Of a stretch of DNA of 64,000 bases, positions 1 to 11,800 are shown piece by piece; position 1 is the first letter of the stretch, and each line of letters opens with the position of its first letter. The notes under the pieces were generated by a model, which was not told the DNA's origin, made no database searches, and saw nothing but the letters and a program-made list of their open reading frames with translations. The position numbers and the translations under genes were made by a program. Source of the stretch: Cudoniella acicularis. Lineage: Eukaryota; Ascomycota; Leotiomycetes; Helotiales; Helotiaceae. The DNA lies in contig JAAMPI010000010.1 in NCBI GenBank assembly GCA_013054445.1, positions 1 to 64,000 on the forward strand, given 5' to 3'.

Positions 1-730
1 CAAATAGCAGCCAGACCCCAGATCGCGACAGCGTAAGCTCTCTCTGCAGGCCGATACATGTCGGCAAGGGAAGCCCCACCAGTTGCGAGAACGGGAGCCT
101 CAAAAAGTCCGGTCGAGAAACGGAAAGAAAGAAGCATTCCGAAGTTCTTGGCGTAAATGACAGCGAATTGGAAGAAGACGAAGACGAACAAGGCGCCTAT
201 ATAAACTGGATTTCGACCGATTTGAGGAATCTCCGACATAGGTGCCCAAAAAATAGGTCCTAACCCGTATCCAGTGACAAAAAGTGTAAGGCCAAGTGTT
301 ACTGCGACCTGAGAGACTCCGAATCTCTCTATAACACCCTCGAGACCAACCGAGTAGATCGCGGAACCAATGTAAACGGAGAAAGTAAGAAGACAGATCA
401 AGGCAGTGACGAAGAATTTCTTTGGCGTTGGCCAATTTATTGGATTCTACAAATCTTAGTGAGAGGTAAAAGGTTACGAAAAAGGTTTGAAAGTGCAAGT
501 GCCTACCTCTGGATCGTCATCCCCATACCAAGTGACAATTGTAACATCTCGACCCTTTTCAGGGTCGACAGGTAGGCCACTAACTTCGTTGCGCCGTTGA
601 TCCTGAATGCCAACACGAGTACTATTGGAACTGTTCCTTGAGGCATTCGGCCAGCCATCCTGAGGCGCGTCGTTATCGCTGGATTCGTTATTATCTTCCT
701 TTTCTTCTTCGCCTACATGGCCATGATGTG
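1..730 (-). CDS. MFS multidrug transporter (DHA1-like), N-terminal part, truncated by window edge
   Basis: Two exons are clear: 507-730 and 1-446, joined by a GT-AG intron (447-506). The hydrophilic N-terminus is acidic and ends in a WYGDDDPE|NPINWP junction, the usual start of fungal DHA1 drug:H+ antiporters. The first membrane spans follow, then a GYGLGPIFWAPMSE segment and the APVLATGGASLADMY motif typical of DHA1 transporters. The protein would export small toxic compounds across the plasma membrane. The rest lies beyond the left edge. The first coding exon is not resolved: the frame meets a stop just upstream of the acceptor at 730/731, so a start exon must lie further right, somewhere in 731-1079. 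Family call is firm, substrate unknown. Confidence 0.85.
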
Positions 731-1079
731 CTTAACAAATTTTATTAGCAATGTTCCACCAAAAATCCCGATTTAAATGAAAGACTGTTGCAATAAGGAA
801 TGAACAACCACTTAAGTACACAATCAAGTGATATCATCAATAGCTTTTGGCAGAGCCTCATGATACCCTTTCGGACATTTCGGACATTTCAGAAGTAGCA
901 CACCGCAACCCTAAATTCTCAGAGTCACAACTTTAGCACGACAAGAAACCATCTGCAGATGAAACTATATCAAGTTGAATATTCGCAGCATTCGATGGGA
1001 AAACGGTTGCCAAGAATATATTATATATGGTATGCTTAAGAAGCGTAGATATTGCCCATTTAAGCCCGAGATTTCCCAC

Positions 1080-2863
1080 TTAAATAGGTGGCCCTGCAAC
1101 TTTAAGAGGATGCGCTTCAGTGTTGAAAACGTAATGGTTGACACCATTATTGTTCGTTTGCCAAACATTATCCTATGTATAACATGAACAATTTTCCTCG
1201 CGATACAGATTAGAGCAGGACTTACAGGAGCGTGAATCAAATAAGCATACTTCATAACCTCCGCAAATAAGAAGGAGTCCTGGAAGTCACTATACCCACC
1301 ACCACCCGCCACATTAACATTGTTAAAGTCGGAGAATCCACTGCCAGTACGAGCTGTTGCGTTAATAGCCACAAAGGCATTCCATGCCCAATCCCTATAC
1401 TTTTGATCGCCAGTCGCTCTGTAAGCGTAGTAGATGCTCTCGAGAACCTCGGGTCGAAGATTATACTGTCCATTTGTGATGTAGTAGCCTGCTTTCCCAT
1501 AAAACGCAGCTTGACTGGTTGGAACTGGTGGGTTGTTTGTATCGTTCGATGCGGTGCCATTAACGACCCATCGGAACTCTTCTGGTCCAATGCCGGTTAC
1601 GGTTTGACTATATGTATCTTCGCAACCGTTGACGAGGGCCAGACCAAAGTCGGTGTACTTTTGTTCCTTGAGAACGAGACCCCCCAGGATAAAATTTCCA
1701 CCAGCAAAACAAGCAACTATTCATTGGTGAGAGGAGAACTATGGGGCGTATTCTATGGGACTTACGATGTTGAGAGTAATAGACCAGGTTCTTCCCACTA
1801 AAATATGACACGAACGTAAGGTCTGGTCGAGAAGATGGATGACTAGCAAGATAGGCGATACTCGAATCTGCAGCCAGGATCCAGCGGTCCCTGTATGCAG
1901 CAAATCTAGTCGAATCGTACACGTACATCTTGATCAAATATTCGTAAAAGCTGTCTGAGCCACCGACCCAGCCACCCTCTGAGTTGAGGAAGTTACCGGT
2001 ATTGATATCAATATTGCTGCCAACAAGTCCAGGGAATGGTTCAGAAGTAGCTGGTTTGGGGTTTAGTAAGTAAGACTCGCCTTTCTGCGATAACGTGGCA
2101 AAACTTTTGTTCCCAGTAAGGTCGGCAAGATGTGACCATTCCAGAACAAGGGTACCAATGGTCGCAAGTCCATTCGTCGTTCCTCCGTCTGTCCTTGAAG
2201 GGTTGAAGTATAGATTGTTGTTAGGCACTCCCGAGGGTGTATTGAAAGCAAATGCAAGATTGCCAGCAAGTCGCGCTGCCTGAGCAAGAACTGCATCAAC
2301 AGTGGTAGCATTTGAAGCTAGGTTGGCTAAGGGCCCTTTCAACAAATCGTAGCCTAGCTAAAGTCAGCTTGCGTAGAAGAATTTTGCCAGTCCTTTCACC
2401 TGCAAGCATTCCGCCAAGGTATCTGATAGTGGTTTCGAAGAGAGAGATCTGATCACTGGTCTGGTTGAAATTGATGGTTGGAATGTAGTTCAAGATAGTG
2501 TTGACAATCTCTGGGATTTGCATAACACAGGCTGTGCTGAAAGCATCAACAGCACTGGCGCCCCAACCATTCCTGCGAGAAGTCAGCAAATGAGCATGTA
2601 GAGTGGTGTTGTGGAAATTACCTCGAGTCACTGTAGCCATTGGAGATGGGATGTAGCTCATCATGGGGAAAGGCGTATTTCTTGTAGCCGTTCCACGCAA
2701 AAGTAAAGGCTTCCTTCACTGCGTCGGCCCGCTGTCTGTTCAGGACGTGGTCATCACGGCGCGATTGTCGACTCTGGAGATGCTCGTCGCTCACAGGAAC
2801 GGCGAGTGCCAATGGGAGAATGGCCAACACAGGCACAGCAGAAATCAACCGTAAGAAAAGCAT
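1080..2863 (-). CDS. Secreted GH47 class I alpha-1,2-mannosidase
   Basis: Five exons (2622-2863, 2400-2572, 1766-2353, 1226-1716, 1080-1172) give a continuous frame of 528 residues, the usual size for secreted fungal GH47 enzymes. The start at 2863 is followed by a signal peptide of about 21 residues ending in an ALA site. GH47 landmarks are present in order: the DELHP block, GWGASAVD, the [10 protein letters not shown] segment, [12 protein letters not shown], and a C-terminal FNTEAHP stretch whose Thr binds calcium in this family. The enzyme trims alpha-1,2-linked mannose from N-glycans, here probably extracellularly or in the secretory pathway. A longer in-frame start at 3031 exists, but it would bury the signal peptide behind 56 polar residues, so it was not used. 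Confidence 0.9.
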
Positions 2864-3463
2864 GATTGAGACACAAAAATGGTATGTTGAGCACTGGCTT
2901 TTTTCGCACAGACAATTTCTCTCACCGAGCTTGAGTGGTGGGGTAGCAATTAGAAGGGTCCTGACCACTCGGCGAGACGGGGAGGGATATATACAAGACT
3001 CTTCTCGCTCCAACGCGCTTGAATTGATCACGTCGCGCTCCTAAAGTGCAGCTCACTTGAACAATTTCATGTCTTCGGTCCGGAATAATAGTAGCGAGAA
3101 CTGGCATGCTCGTCATGACAGCCTACCTGGTATTATTCGATGGGCGGATTGGCTGCTTCCCCTGACTCGCCGGTAATGAGGGGAGGTTTGGTAAGTGCAT
3201 GCATCGCTTGATCGGATCTGACCAAAATCTGAGCGGGGCGGGTGAGATGCCACTTAGAGGAGGGGAACAAGGTTGACGGGCCATAGTGATCAGCAGGCGT
3301 GGTGATCAGTGAGCTTCCGCTTGTGTGCTAGAGCAGATGATAAGGTCGAGAAGGGCAGGCCGCGAGGGGCAGAATGCAGCAGTCCAAAGTCGCGCAGCGC
3401 TATACGAGGCGTGAGAGTGAGGTCTAAGTAACGTTGTACTGCTGAAAGAGTGGCCACGAGCTG
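2864..3463. other. Intergenic: mannosidase promoter and 3' side of the Zn2Cys6 gene
   Basis: This is the 5' region of the minus-strand GH47 gene (TATA box near 2990) and the 3' flank of the minus-strand regulator. Short open frames here lack family features. Nothing else was seen. Confidence 0.5.
2986..2993 (-). promoter_or_regulatory. Putative TATA box of the GH47 mannosidase
   Basis: On the minus strand a TATATATC element lies about 125 bases upstream of the chosen start at 2863, a normal distance for a fungal core promoter. This is position and motif only. Confidence 0.4.
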
Positions 3464-5678
3464 CTAAGTATACAAGACCGAAAATGAATGCGGTGTTGAG
3501 TTGGTGATGTGGTGATATACGGAGCAGAACTGATGTGGTATCATCAGCCTGAGTTGGCACTGGCTTGCCGGATATTTAGGCTCCGCTTCCCCACAGCATC
3601 GGCACCGCCACAGCATCGGCACTCGTTTCAGCCACCCGGGACCTTGCTGGGGGGGTGGCTGACCTTCGGGTTGCTGAAGGTCACTCGCGATCGAACTTGC
3701 TCCCGAGCTCCATCCTTCAACACCAACACCAACACCAACCCCCCCAAGATTCGCACTCATCCTCTCCGTTCGCAGTCCCTGGAAACCTGCAAAGAAATCG
3801 AATCCTTCCACTCCCTTCTCCAGCCACCGCCGCCGCTGCCTCTTGACCGATTCCACCATCACCAGCGCCTGCTGCACGCCCATTTCGTTGCCAATCACCT
3901 CCAGTATCTGCACCGCGAAGTTGTGCAGCGTCTCCGGCACCCCAATCGCCCCGCCCGCAACCACCAGCGGAAACAGCAGCAAGAAGAGGCCAGAAACCGG
4001 CGGCCCTGCCTTGTTCCACGATGCGTGCCGGCTGCTTCTTTGAGAAAATTGCGTCGACACGCTGCTGCAAATGTCCGTCGCCAGCACCAAGATGGTCTCG
4101 AGACTCTGCGCACGTTGTTGGTCATTCTCGTGTGAGAATGACCCGAGCCGGCCCAAGTGCACCAACATAAACGAGTGGATATAGATGCGTGCCCAGCGGT
4201 AGTTATTCCAGACGCGTGCAGTCCATGGATCCTGATGGCGATGGACTTGATTGTTATACACATATTGCCAGTGGTCTTCGGGTACCTCGACATCGAAGCG
4301 CCACACTTCCGGAAGCTGCTTTACCCACGTCTCCATTGCCGCGTCGAGAGCAAGAGTCTGTTGGACAATTTGTTGTGAATTGGTGAACCCGGTTTTATAT
4401 GAGGCTGCATGCAGATCAACAAAGCTGGCGACCGTTAGAGCAAGCTCTGCTGCTGGGGAATCTCGTGGTGGGAGGTGCCTGAGAGCCTCTTGTGTGAAAT
4501 CCAGCATCGAAGGACTCACGGGCTGGTTGTCTGCCAGGCATTTGGTAAACTGTGTTTGCGTTAAAAGCGGATAATCGAGTGCCATATTAGAGAGATACGT
4601 ACGCATGAAAATGCGAATTGTATTCTCATACGCAGTCCTGGCATCCAGGCCACCTTCTGCTGCTTGCCCATCATTTCCAGTAGAACAGCCTACCATAGGA
4701 AAGTCAGTAAATGACAATCTAAGCGGCTTTGGGGACAAGATGAGCAGAGATGTCTGCTTTGGGTGGTGCAACCCGATACGTTTCTTTGACTTAAAAGTCG
4801 AAGAATCAAGGAAACTCGATTATGCTTACCGCACCCTCTAAATGTATTCCCCATCCTGCTAGCTGGCTTGAGTTGCCATTCACTACCTAGATGAGAGGAT
4901 CAGACATTATTGCTTTTAATCTGGCCTGCAATACTTACCTCGAATGCTGCGAGAAGCATCACGGATTTCAGCGTCGTTTCTAGATCCGCCCTATGCATGT
5001 TTTCTAGTGCTGTTTTGACATCACTTATAGCTGTGGCATATTTGTTCCTTGCAATGATTTTGTGGTCCCGATTCTTGGTAACATTGGACAGTCCCGCGAA
5101 CCCAACGGATGATATTGCGTTACAGAAGGTATTGCTGGTTTGTATCTGATGCCAGAATGGAGCAGGGGATGGTTCAACTTGTCCTGTCAAGGGATTCCTC
5201 TTTACAACCGCCATATAATGGGTAAAGAAGAAAAGCAACCCCTCATCTTGAATGCCCATATTTGGTACATATTGGGTAGGGGAGGCCTGGGTCACCAGTG
5301 TCCAATTCGCCTCGTTCAGAGGACTTGAGCCTCTACTAGACGACAAACGGGGAGCGGTGTTGGGACTCTGACCTGGGGTTTCGATCTTTTTCTTGCCTCG
5401 TAGCTTGGGATGATGAGCTTTGTAGACCACCGTCTCGTTTTCGTTTCGAAATAAGAGAGCGAGTTGGTCTCGATATCCTGGACATTGTTTGCCTGCTCTC
5501 AAACATTGCGAACATGCAGGTTCTATTTGATCGCACTTGATGAGTGGTAAGAATGTGGTATAGGAGAAAGCAAGAGGCATGATTGGGTAGCTCGCTCCCA
5601 TAAGGTTGGTGAACTCACCTTAATTCTTCTAGCCCTGCAATGCGAACATCCTTTACTTGGTTTCCCACAAAAAACCAT
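3464..5678 (-). CDS. Zn(II)2Cys6 fungal transcription factor
   Basis: Five exons (5619-5678, 4939-5535, 4830-4886, 4603-4689, 3464-4549) give about 628 residues. The first two exons together encode the binuclear zinc cluster: CSHC in exon 1, then CDQIEPAC, CLRAGKQC in exon 2, giving the six-cysteine spacing CX2CX6CX6CX2CX6C. The intron splits the cluster after ARRIK, a common place in this family. Downstream is a middle homology region with a FEVVNG segment, an exon reading GLRMRIQFAFSC, and a long helical region. It would be a nuclear DNA-binding regulator; its targets are unknown. A hexanucleotide repeat near 3718-3741 encodes a Gly-Val run. The C-terminal ~40 residues (cysteine-rich, low conservation) may hide one more intron. 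Confidence 0.85.
3718..3741. repeat. (CAACAC)n microsatellite inside the Zn2Cys6 gene
   Basis: Nearly four tandem copies of CAACAC on the plus strand, read on the coding (minus) strand as a Gly-Val repeat, followed by a C-rich run. Confidence 0.8.
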
Positions 5679-6434
5679 GATCCAATGGCCAAGTGGCTCA
5701 GATAGGCAATTCGTGCGTGTAATACGTATAAAGCTGCAAGACTACCAAAAGGAATTCAAAAAGTTCGAATGCGGTTTGCTTGTCGCCGAAGATAGGGCAT
5801 CAGCAACTCGGCCTGCAGTCAGGGGCGGGTTCGCTAAATCAACCAATGCGGTGAGGCCTTTCAGCTATCTGTGTGCGAAACTCAGCGACTGCTCTCTTTC
5901 TCCCGGTTTCGGCTGTATCTTTCTTGTGAGGGGCGTTGAATTTGATGGAACCTTATGAAGTGTTGGAGATTTCCACAGCCTCAAAGCGTACGAGTCTATT
6001 ACTGTAGAAGCATGGACGTGCCAGATCCCAATGCGGACTGCAGTTCATGGAGCAGGGGTCATCATTGGTAATTTTCTGGCCGTGCGTTTTAAGGACTTGT
6101 CATCCACCGGGGTTTGGTATCCCCGGTTCCGACCGAGTCTCCGACGGCTTTGTCCAAAGTTCCCGAGTGGTCACTGATCAAGTCGTATTATTTTGATCAA
6201 CAATCAATTATGGATTTTGAATTAAACAATTAGATTGTGCTTCTCGAGATTCTGCAAGCACAGGAAGTTTCCACGCTAAAACTTATCAAATAACCAGAAA
6301 TAGTTCGCTCTATATGCTTTCTCGATTTTCACCTCCACACACAAAGATAATCTGCAATATGGATTCGAACGATCATCTCTTTCAAATGACTCCTTCTGTC
6401 CACTACACACACCTCCTGTTCCTTCAATAAAGTC
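5679..6434. other. Intergenic between the Zn2Cys6 regulator and the RTA1-like gene
   Basis: Promoter side of the regulator and 3' flank of the RTA1-like gene. An open frame at 5677-5958 on the plus strand has no recognisable domain. I see no further gene. Confidence 0.5.
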
Positions 6435-7601
6435 TCAACGAGCCTCCTTTGGCAGTCTGAATCCCAAGTATGGCAAGTACTTGCCTGGGTGCCAATAAAT
6501 AAAGAGCGATACGAGGGGAAAGATCATAAGCGCATCAAAAACGTACATGCACCACTCATGCGAAGACGTATACCCCGTTCTGCCAAGCGAGAAATCAACC
6601 ATACGATATACGGATCGAATCTACCTCATAGTCAGTTACGAACCACGGCTTTTTTTCGCTGCAGGAACACGAAAAAAGTGAGCTTACCAAGATAAGCACA
6701 CTAGCAATATTCGTCACTCTCAAAATTGCCTGCCAATTTCTCTTCACTAAGCGCTCTCTCCCATCAACCCTCACATATTTCACACTCTTACTACTGCCTT
6801 CTCCACCTTCCTCTTCCCCTTCCGCACTCCCACTCCCCACAGCCTGCAAACTCAACCTCTCCTCAAAAGCCTTACTAAACCGCTTGCTCGTAAAATTAAA
6901 CCTCACCGCAATGATGGAAAAGAGGCCAAAAAACGCAAGCTGCACCGCGACACCAATCTGCGCAATCCTCTTCCCTTTGTTGGCTTTCGAAACGGCGTCG
7001 CTGGTTCCGGTGGTAACGGACGTGACGATCACAGTGCCGATGAGTTGCAGGAAGAGCGCGATGATGTCGGCGGTTACGAAGAGGGGTGTGAGCTAGCGGG
7101 GGGAGACCTAGAGGAGGCGGAGTGAGCGGTGTTCGCGGGGTACGACGTGGAAGACGATGCGGCCCTGTTCACAACAATTTGTTATTAGCCCTCTATCCTC
7201 TCCCCTCTCACTTCCATCCTCTCCTTTTCACAAAAACCCTAAACGAGCCCCCTCCAAAAAGTCAAATAAAGTCCAAAAGAACTCACAAAAACAACATAAC
7301 AAGCCCCCGCCATCAGCACCGGCGCAAGAACCACCAGCGCAAACTGCACAATATACAAGCTCTTATTCGTCGGACTCTTAATACTTAGACACCTCGAAAT
7401 GTAACCCGCGGGCTCCATGGCCGAAGCCAGCACCATCACGAGCCAGACCCATGATTTGTATCGGAACCATTGGATGGCTGTGAGGATAAAGGCGAGGGAC
7501 CAGAGCGCCGAGACGACGATGGCGACGTCGAGGGAGGGGCTATAGGGATAGTGGGAGGGATCCTTTGTTGCGGCTGCTGCTGCTGCTGTTGAGTTTGGCA
7601 T
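6435..7601 (-). pseudogene. RTA1-like membrane protein with two in-frame stop codons
   Basis: Three exons (7287-7601, 6688-7164, 6435-6620) give a 325-codon frame with the seven hydrophobic spans of the RTA1/RSB1 lipid-exporter and stress-resistance family. Recognisable blocks are EPAGYISRC, LMAGACYVVF, GRIVFHVVP, TPLFVTADIIALFLQLIG and the C-terminal YWHPGKYLPYLGF. Splice joins keep phase throughout. However, two TAG codons (7108-7110 and 7093-7095), five codons apart, stand where the family has tryptophan (RALWVPPRFLTP-like region). Both are TGG-to-TAG changes. No frameshift accompanies them. Either the gene is inactivated at codons 124 and 129, or the sequence is wrong at both sites. The alanine-rich N-terminus comes from a short CTG-type repeat. 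Confidence 0.8.
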
Positions 7602-8887
7602 TTTGATGGAAAGTGGAGATAGGTAAGATTAGGTGACCACGAGGCGTTTTCAGGTGACTCGGAGGTGTTGAAGAAAAGTCAAGAAAAGCAAAGAAAAAGA
7701 CGATCACGCCAGATGAATAGCAGGGAGAACAAGACGACGTGAGGTGAAATATCTTAACTCAATCGCCCACGAGCTCGGGCGACGCAGATGAGGGAATAAA
7801 GCGAAGGTATGGGATCCGGAGAGGGAACTGGACCTTCAACATGATTTTTGGGGATGGGGCGATATATAGTCGTTTATCATGCAGGAATTGCGCACCACAC
7901 ATGTGGGGACGGACGAGATGCAAGCCTCCTTGAGGATGTGAGAAGCATACCAAAAACAACACCTACAGCCCGTGTGAAATTGTCTTGTATTTACAGGGGG
8001 TGTGTGGTGTTTTGTCGTCAACAAAAACCCGTACAACTAGCCAAACGGGTTGGTGGCGTTTGCCGCTCTGCAGCTTGTCTCAAAGGGGATACCACCTCGG
8101 CGGGCTTTGCACGCGACATAACTTCCTCGTCTTTACCGTATCTTTATTGCTTTGAAATAATGCCGTGTTCACGATGCCTCGTACAATGACAGTCTTGTGA
8201 AAGTCCTTTGCGCTGATTCTAGGGGCGAAAAGTTTTGCGCCCTTAAAGGGTCATTGGTGATCAACATCGCTATCGCGCCATCAATAAACCTCATTGGAAG
8301 TACACCGATCAAGGTCCAATCATCACTGACTAGAGCTGATTTATCGCAAGAGAATATCATAAGCTTCACCTAATTTCTCTTCCGAGTGTTCTCATCTTAC
8401 GTCAAGGAAACTTCAATCCCTTTTTTTTTTTAATAAAATCAACAAAAAAATAATAATACGAAATGAACTTCGCTAATGATGTTGAGAGAAATTTGATTGA
8501 TTAAATTAGGTGGTCTGAAAAGAATCCAAATTAAATATATAATAATTTGAACGAGTGTACTATGTAAACTAAACTTCTATTCAAATCGGAAGAGATACCA
8601 CTTTGCCTTCATCCCATCCAGCTCTTTTTGGACATGCCCCGATATAAGTCTTCTAATGCTAAACGCCGATGAAAGCAGCCAATGCAAATGCTCCGAATAA
8701 GTAAATAAATGCAAGATATCATAGATAGGAAATTTTAGCGGCCGTTGATGTGGGAGAAATTCCAAGATCAGAAAAGCGAAATCAACTCCGACCACTATCT
8801 CTGACAAAACATGCTCCAAAATCCCCCAGGAACAAAGGAAAAATAACCAGATGCATTTATATACAAGAATAAAAATTAGGGGCCACT
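7602..8887. other. Intergenic, AT-rich in its right half
   Basis: Contains the promoter of the RTA1-like gene and the 3' flank of the large glycosyltransferase gene. The stretch 8420-8580 is rich in A and T, with A and T runs. Short frames at 7848-8189 and 8577-8819 show no domain and are not called. Confidence 0.5.
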
Positions 8888-11800
8888 TTAAACTCTCTCT
8901 AGAGCATGGGTGATATCTCGAATGAAATTATCCTCATGAAGATATGGTTTTGCTTTCAGAGAAGCATTTGAAGACCTTCCAGATGACTCGTAACCTGCTC
9001 CGCTTCGCGCAAGCAAAGTGACACGAGCTGGCATGACTTTTTTGACTGGTGTATGCAGCATTGCTGATTGTGTGAAGAGAGTCGAGGCTCTGCTCCCGCT
9101 TGTTCGGTAACCAGCACTCGTTCCACTGTCGAACAAGCTTCTGATTCCAGGAGTCATCAGGGTCGTGGCTCCAAGTGAGTTGACCATCATGCTCGTTGTC
9201 TGTATAGAGCTTGCAGGTGCCCTGCGACTGGGGTTGTGAATCGCACCAATAGAAGCTGTTCCCCAAACATTACTAGGTATCGGCACTTCTGGAATTGAAG
9301 GTCTGAGTTCTGGCTTTCTGGATTTTGGTGCTCTGAGAAGATCGTATCGAGCTTTCCCGATCCAGAGCATTTGCTCATGTTCGCGGAGATATCTTTCTCC
9401 ACCGAAAGATTTCTGGACGATCTCCCGACTTCGCATTCCAAGTGCTTTTCTTTGCTTGGTTTTTTCATACATTCTCTTAGTAATTGTGGCAATATTGTCT
9501 GCCGTGGGCTTGTCGCCAATTGTTGGGGCAACAAAGCCTTCTGGGTCTTCTGCATAGGGAGCCCATTCGTCCAAGAGTGCCAGGAAATTGATTTGCGCTC
9601 GTGCAAGATTGCGAGCATCATTAGGGGCTACGACTGCACTGTAGCAAGCTCCAGTGTCGGGATCAGTGAGGACTCGTAGTGAAGCCCCTACATCCGTACA
9701 GACAACTGGCGCACCTGTGAGAGCTGCTTCGCCTAAAGCAAGGGGAAGGCCTTCGGAAATCGAAGAGTTGAGGAATACCCAAGTCTTTTCAAGGACTGTT
9801 GTAGGATTTGCTTCTCCGCGCATCACCACAAATCGAGGAAGAGACTTGGAGGCTATGATCTCGAAACAATCCGTCGAGTACGACGGGGCTTTATCGATGG
9901 CACCATAAATGTCAAGTCGGTAGTCAGTAAACCCCCATTCGTTGACTATGATATCGGCGGACAATATTGCGGTTTTGATATCCTTAGCATACCAAACGTG
10001 AGATAACATCGTGACTGTTGGGAGTTGTGACTTGATTTCCTTGATCGGAGCGAATTTCGACATATCTGGAATACCGTTGACGACAGGGTCAATTTTCCTC
10101 TTGAAAGTGTTTCGGTGCTCAAGACGACCTTGGCTACTGCCGATTTCGACTTCCCATCCGGGATTGAAGAAGTCCGCACAGGGAAGGATGGTATCGGCAT
10201 GGTGCAGAACCAATTGACTGGTGATTCTCATAAGTCCTAGCAATGCGTTTCTGACAAAAGGGGCCATCGCGCATAGGTCGGAGGAAAGATATAGATTCGT
10301 TTCACGCCAGCTAATAGCGTGATCCCAGATTTGTAGTGTGCATCCACGTTTGATTTTGCAAACAATACCATAGGAGGCACTGACACTGTGGTGAGAGGCC
10401 TGGAAGATGGCAGGAATCCTATCCGGTATTGGTATCGAAAATATGAATAAATAGCGATACCACAGGTCAAGGGCAGCATCCATTTGGGCAACTGTGGGAA
10501 TTTCCGTCTGAAACCACGATTCTGAAGGAGTTGGGCTGACCAGATCCTCACTGATCCACAGGTTACGCCAGGCGTCCTTCACTACATCACTTGTCCAGAT
10601 TGCGCCCCAATGCTTTGAATCGGAGAAATATGTGTTGAGATTGACCAAAGCTCGAGTGGTTTGATTAATGTCGCTTTTGGTAAAGTTGCTCGTTCTGGCA
10701 CCTTTTACCAATGCAGTGAGAATTGGTAGGAAATTTCGTTGAACATCCATTTTGGTTGCGTCTCTTGGAACATGTTCGACCTCCGAGTCTAGTCGATCCT
10801 TGAAGAGTCCATGGGTAGGGGTAAGAAAGTCCAAGCCCCAGAGCGGAATGACTTTAAGACTTCGAACATTCATTTCTGTCTGCATTATTTGTTAGCAAAA
10901 ACAGGAGCACGACTTCAGAATTGCTTTACCTGATGCTTGGGAAGTCCGGAATCGTTGGCAGACTCCGCGATCATGTACCAATTCACCGATCGAAGATTGT
11001 TAATCATGTCCCTACGACAAGCAGAAACACCACCACCTTCGTTCGGCCAAGTACCCGAATCGACAGCCAAAACTTGAAGGCCGCCGTCATCGAAATCAGG
11101 TGCTTTCGATCTCGTGCGACTGTTTGCGTCTCCGCCCTGACCAAAACTGTAGAGATCTGCGATCTTTATAGCAAGAGGTGCCCAGCCGGAGATAGAATTA
11201 TCCAAGTCAACCGTGGCCATGATTCCGTCTGCATTTTCATTTAGGAAAGCTTCTGCTGCAGCAAGATCTCCTCGGTCTCTTCTCCGCCAGTAGGGCCGTA
11301 ACAGTGGCTCGTGTCTTAGTAATTGTTCATCGAGATATCTCACCACAACACCATCGAACCCAGGGGTATTCTTCCACGCAGTCCACAATTTTGAGCGAGA
11401 CCTAGAGGTAGATACTGGGTTTTGATGTGTGTTGAGACCCAACCATCTCGGTAGAGCATGAGAGCTCAAAGACTTGAAGCTAATGAGAGGATCGTCATTA
11501 TGAAAGCTAGATCGGGTGGGCTTCTTTAACACTCCGAGATGGTCCCACTGGATGATTGGTGGCGTATCGATGGGCTCTCCATTAAGGGTCGTATGAATTG
11601 TGGGATGGAATTTGTGGTCGTAGCTCCAGTGCGATTCGTATACATCGGACCCGAGGACAAAGGTCGCTTCGGTCACCTGAGAATGTGGTATCCAAGTATC
11701 AAGTCTCTCCTGATGGGTTGCTGGAGGTGCAGACCAAGAGACCGTGCATGTTAGATGAGGTAAGACAAACTCTGCTCTTAATAGCTCATCCTCGAAATCG

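Noticed and set aside
2864..3031. N-terminal extension of the GH47 mannosidase from 3031
   Set aside because: It would place 56 polar residues before the signal peptide and runs across the likely TATA box near 2990.
6361..6374. tRNA B-box-like string (GTTCGAATCC on minus strand)
   Set aside because: The flanking bases do not form a T-stem, and no A-box or acceptor stem was found at the right distance.
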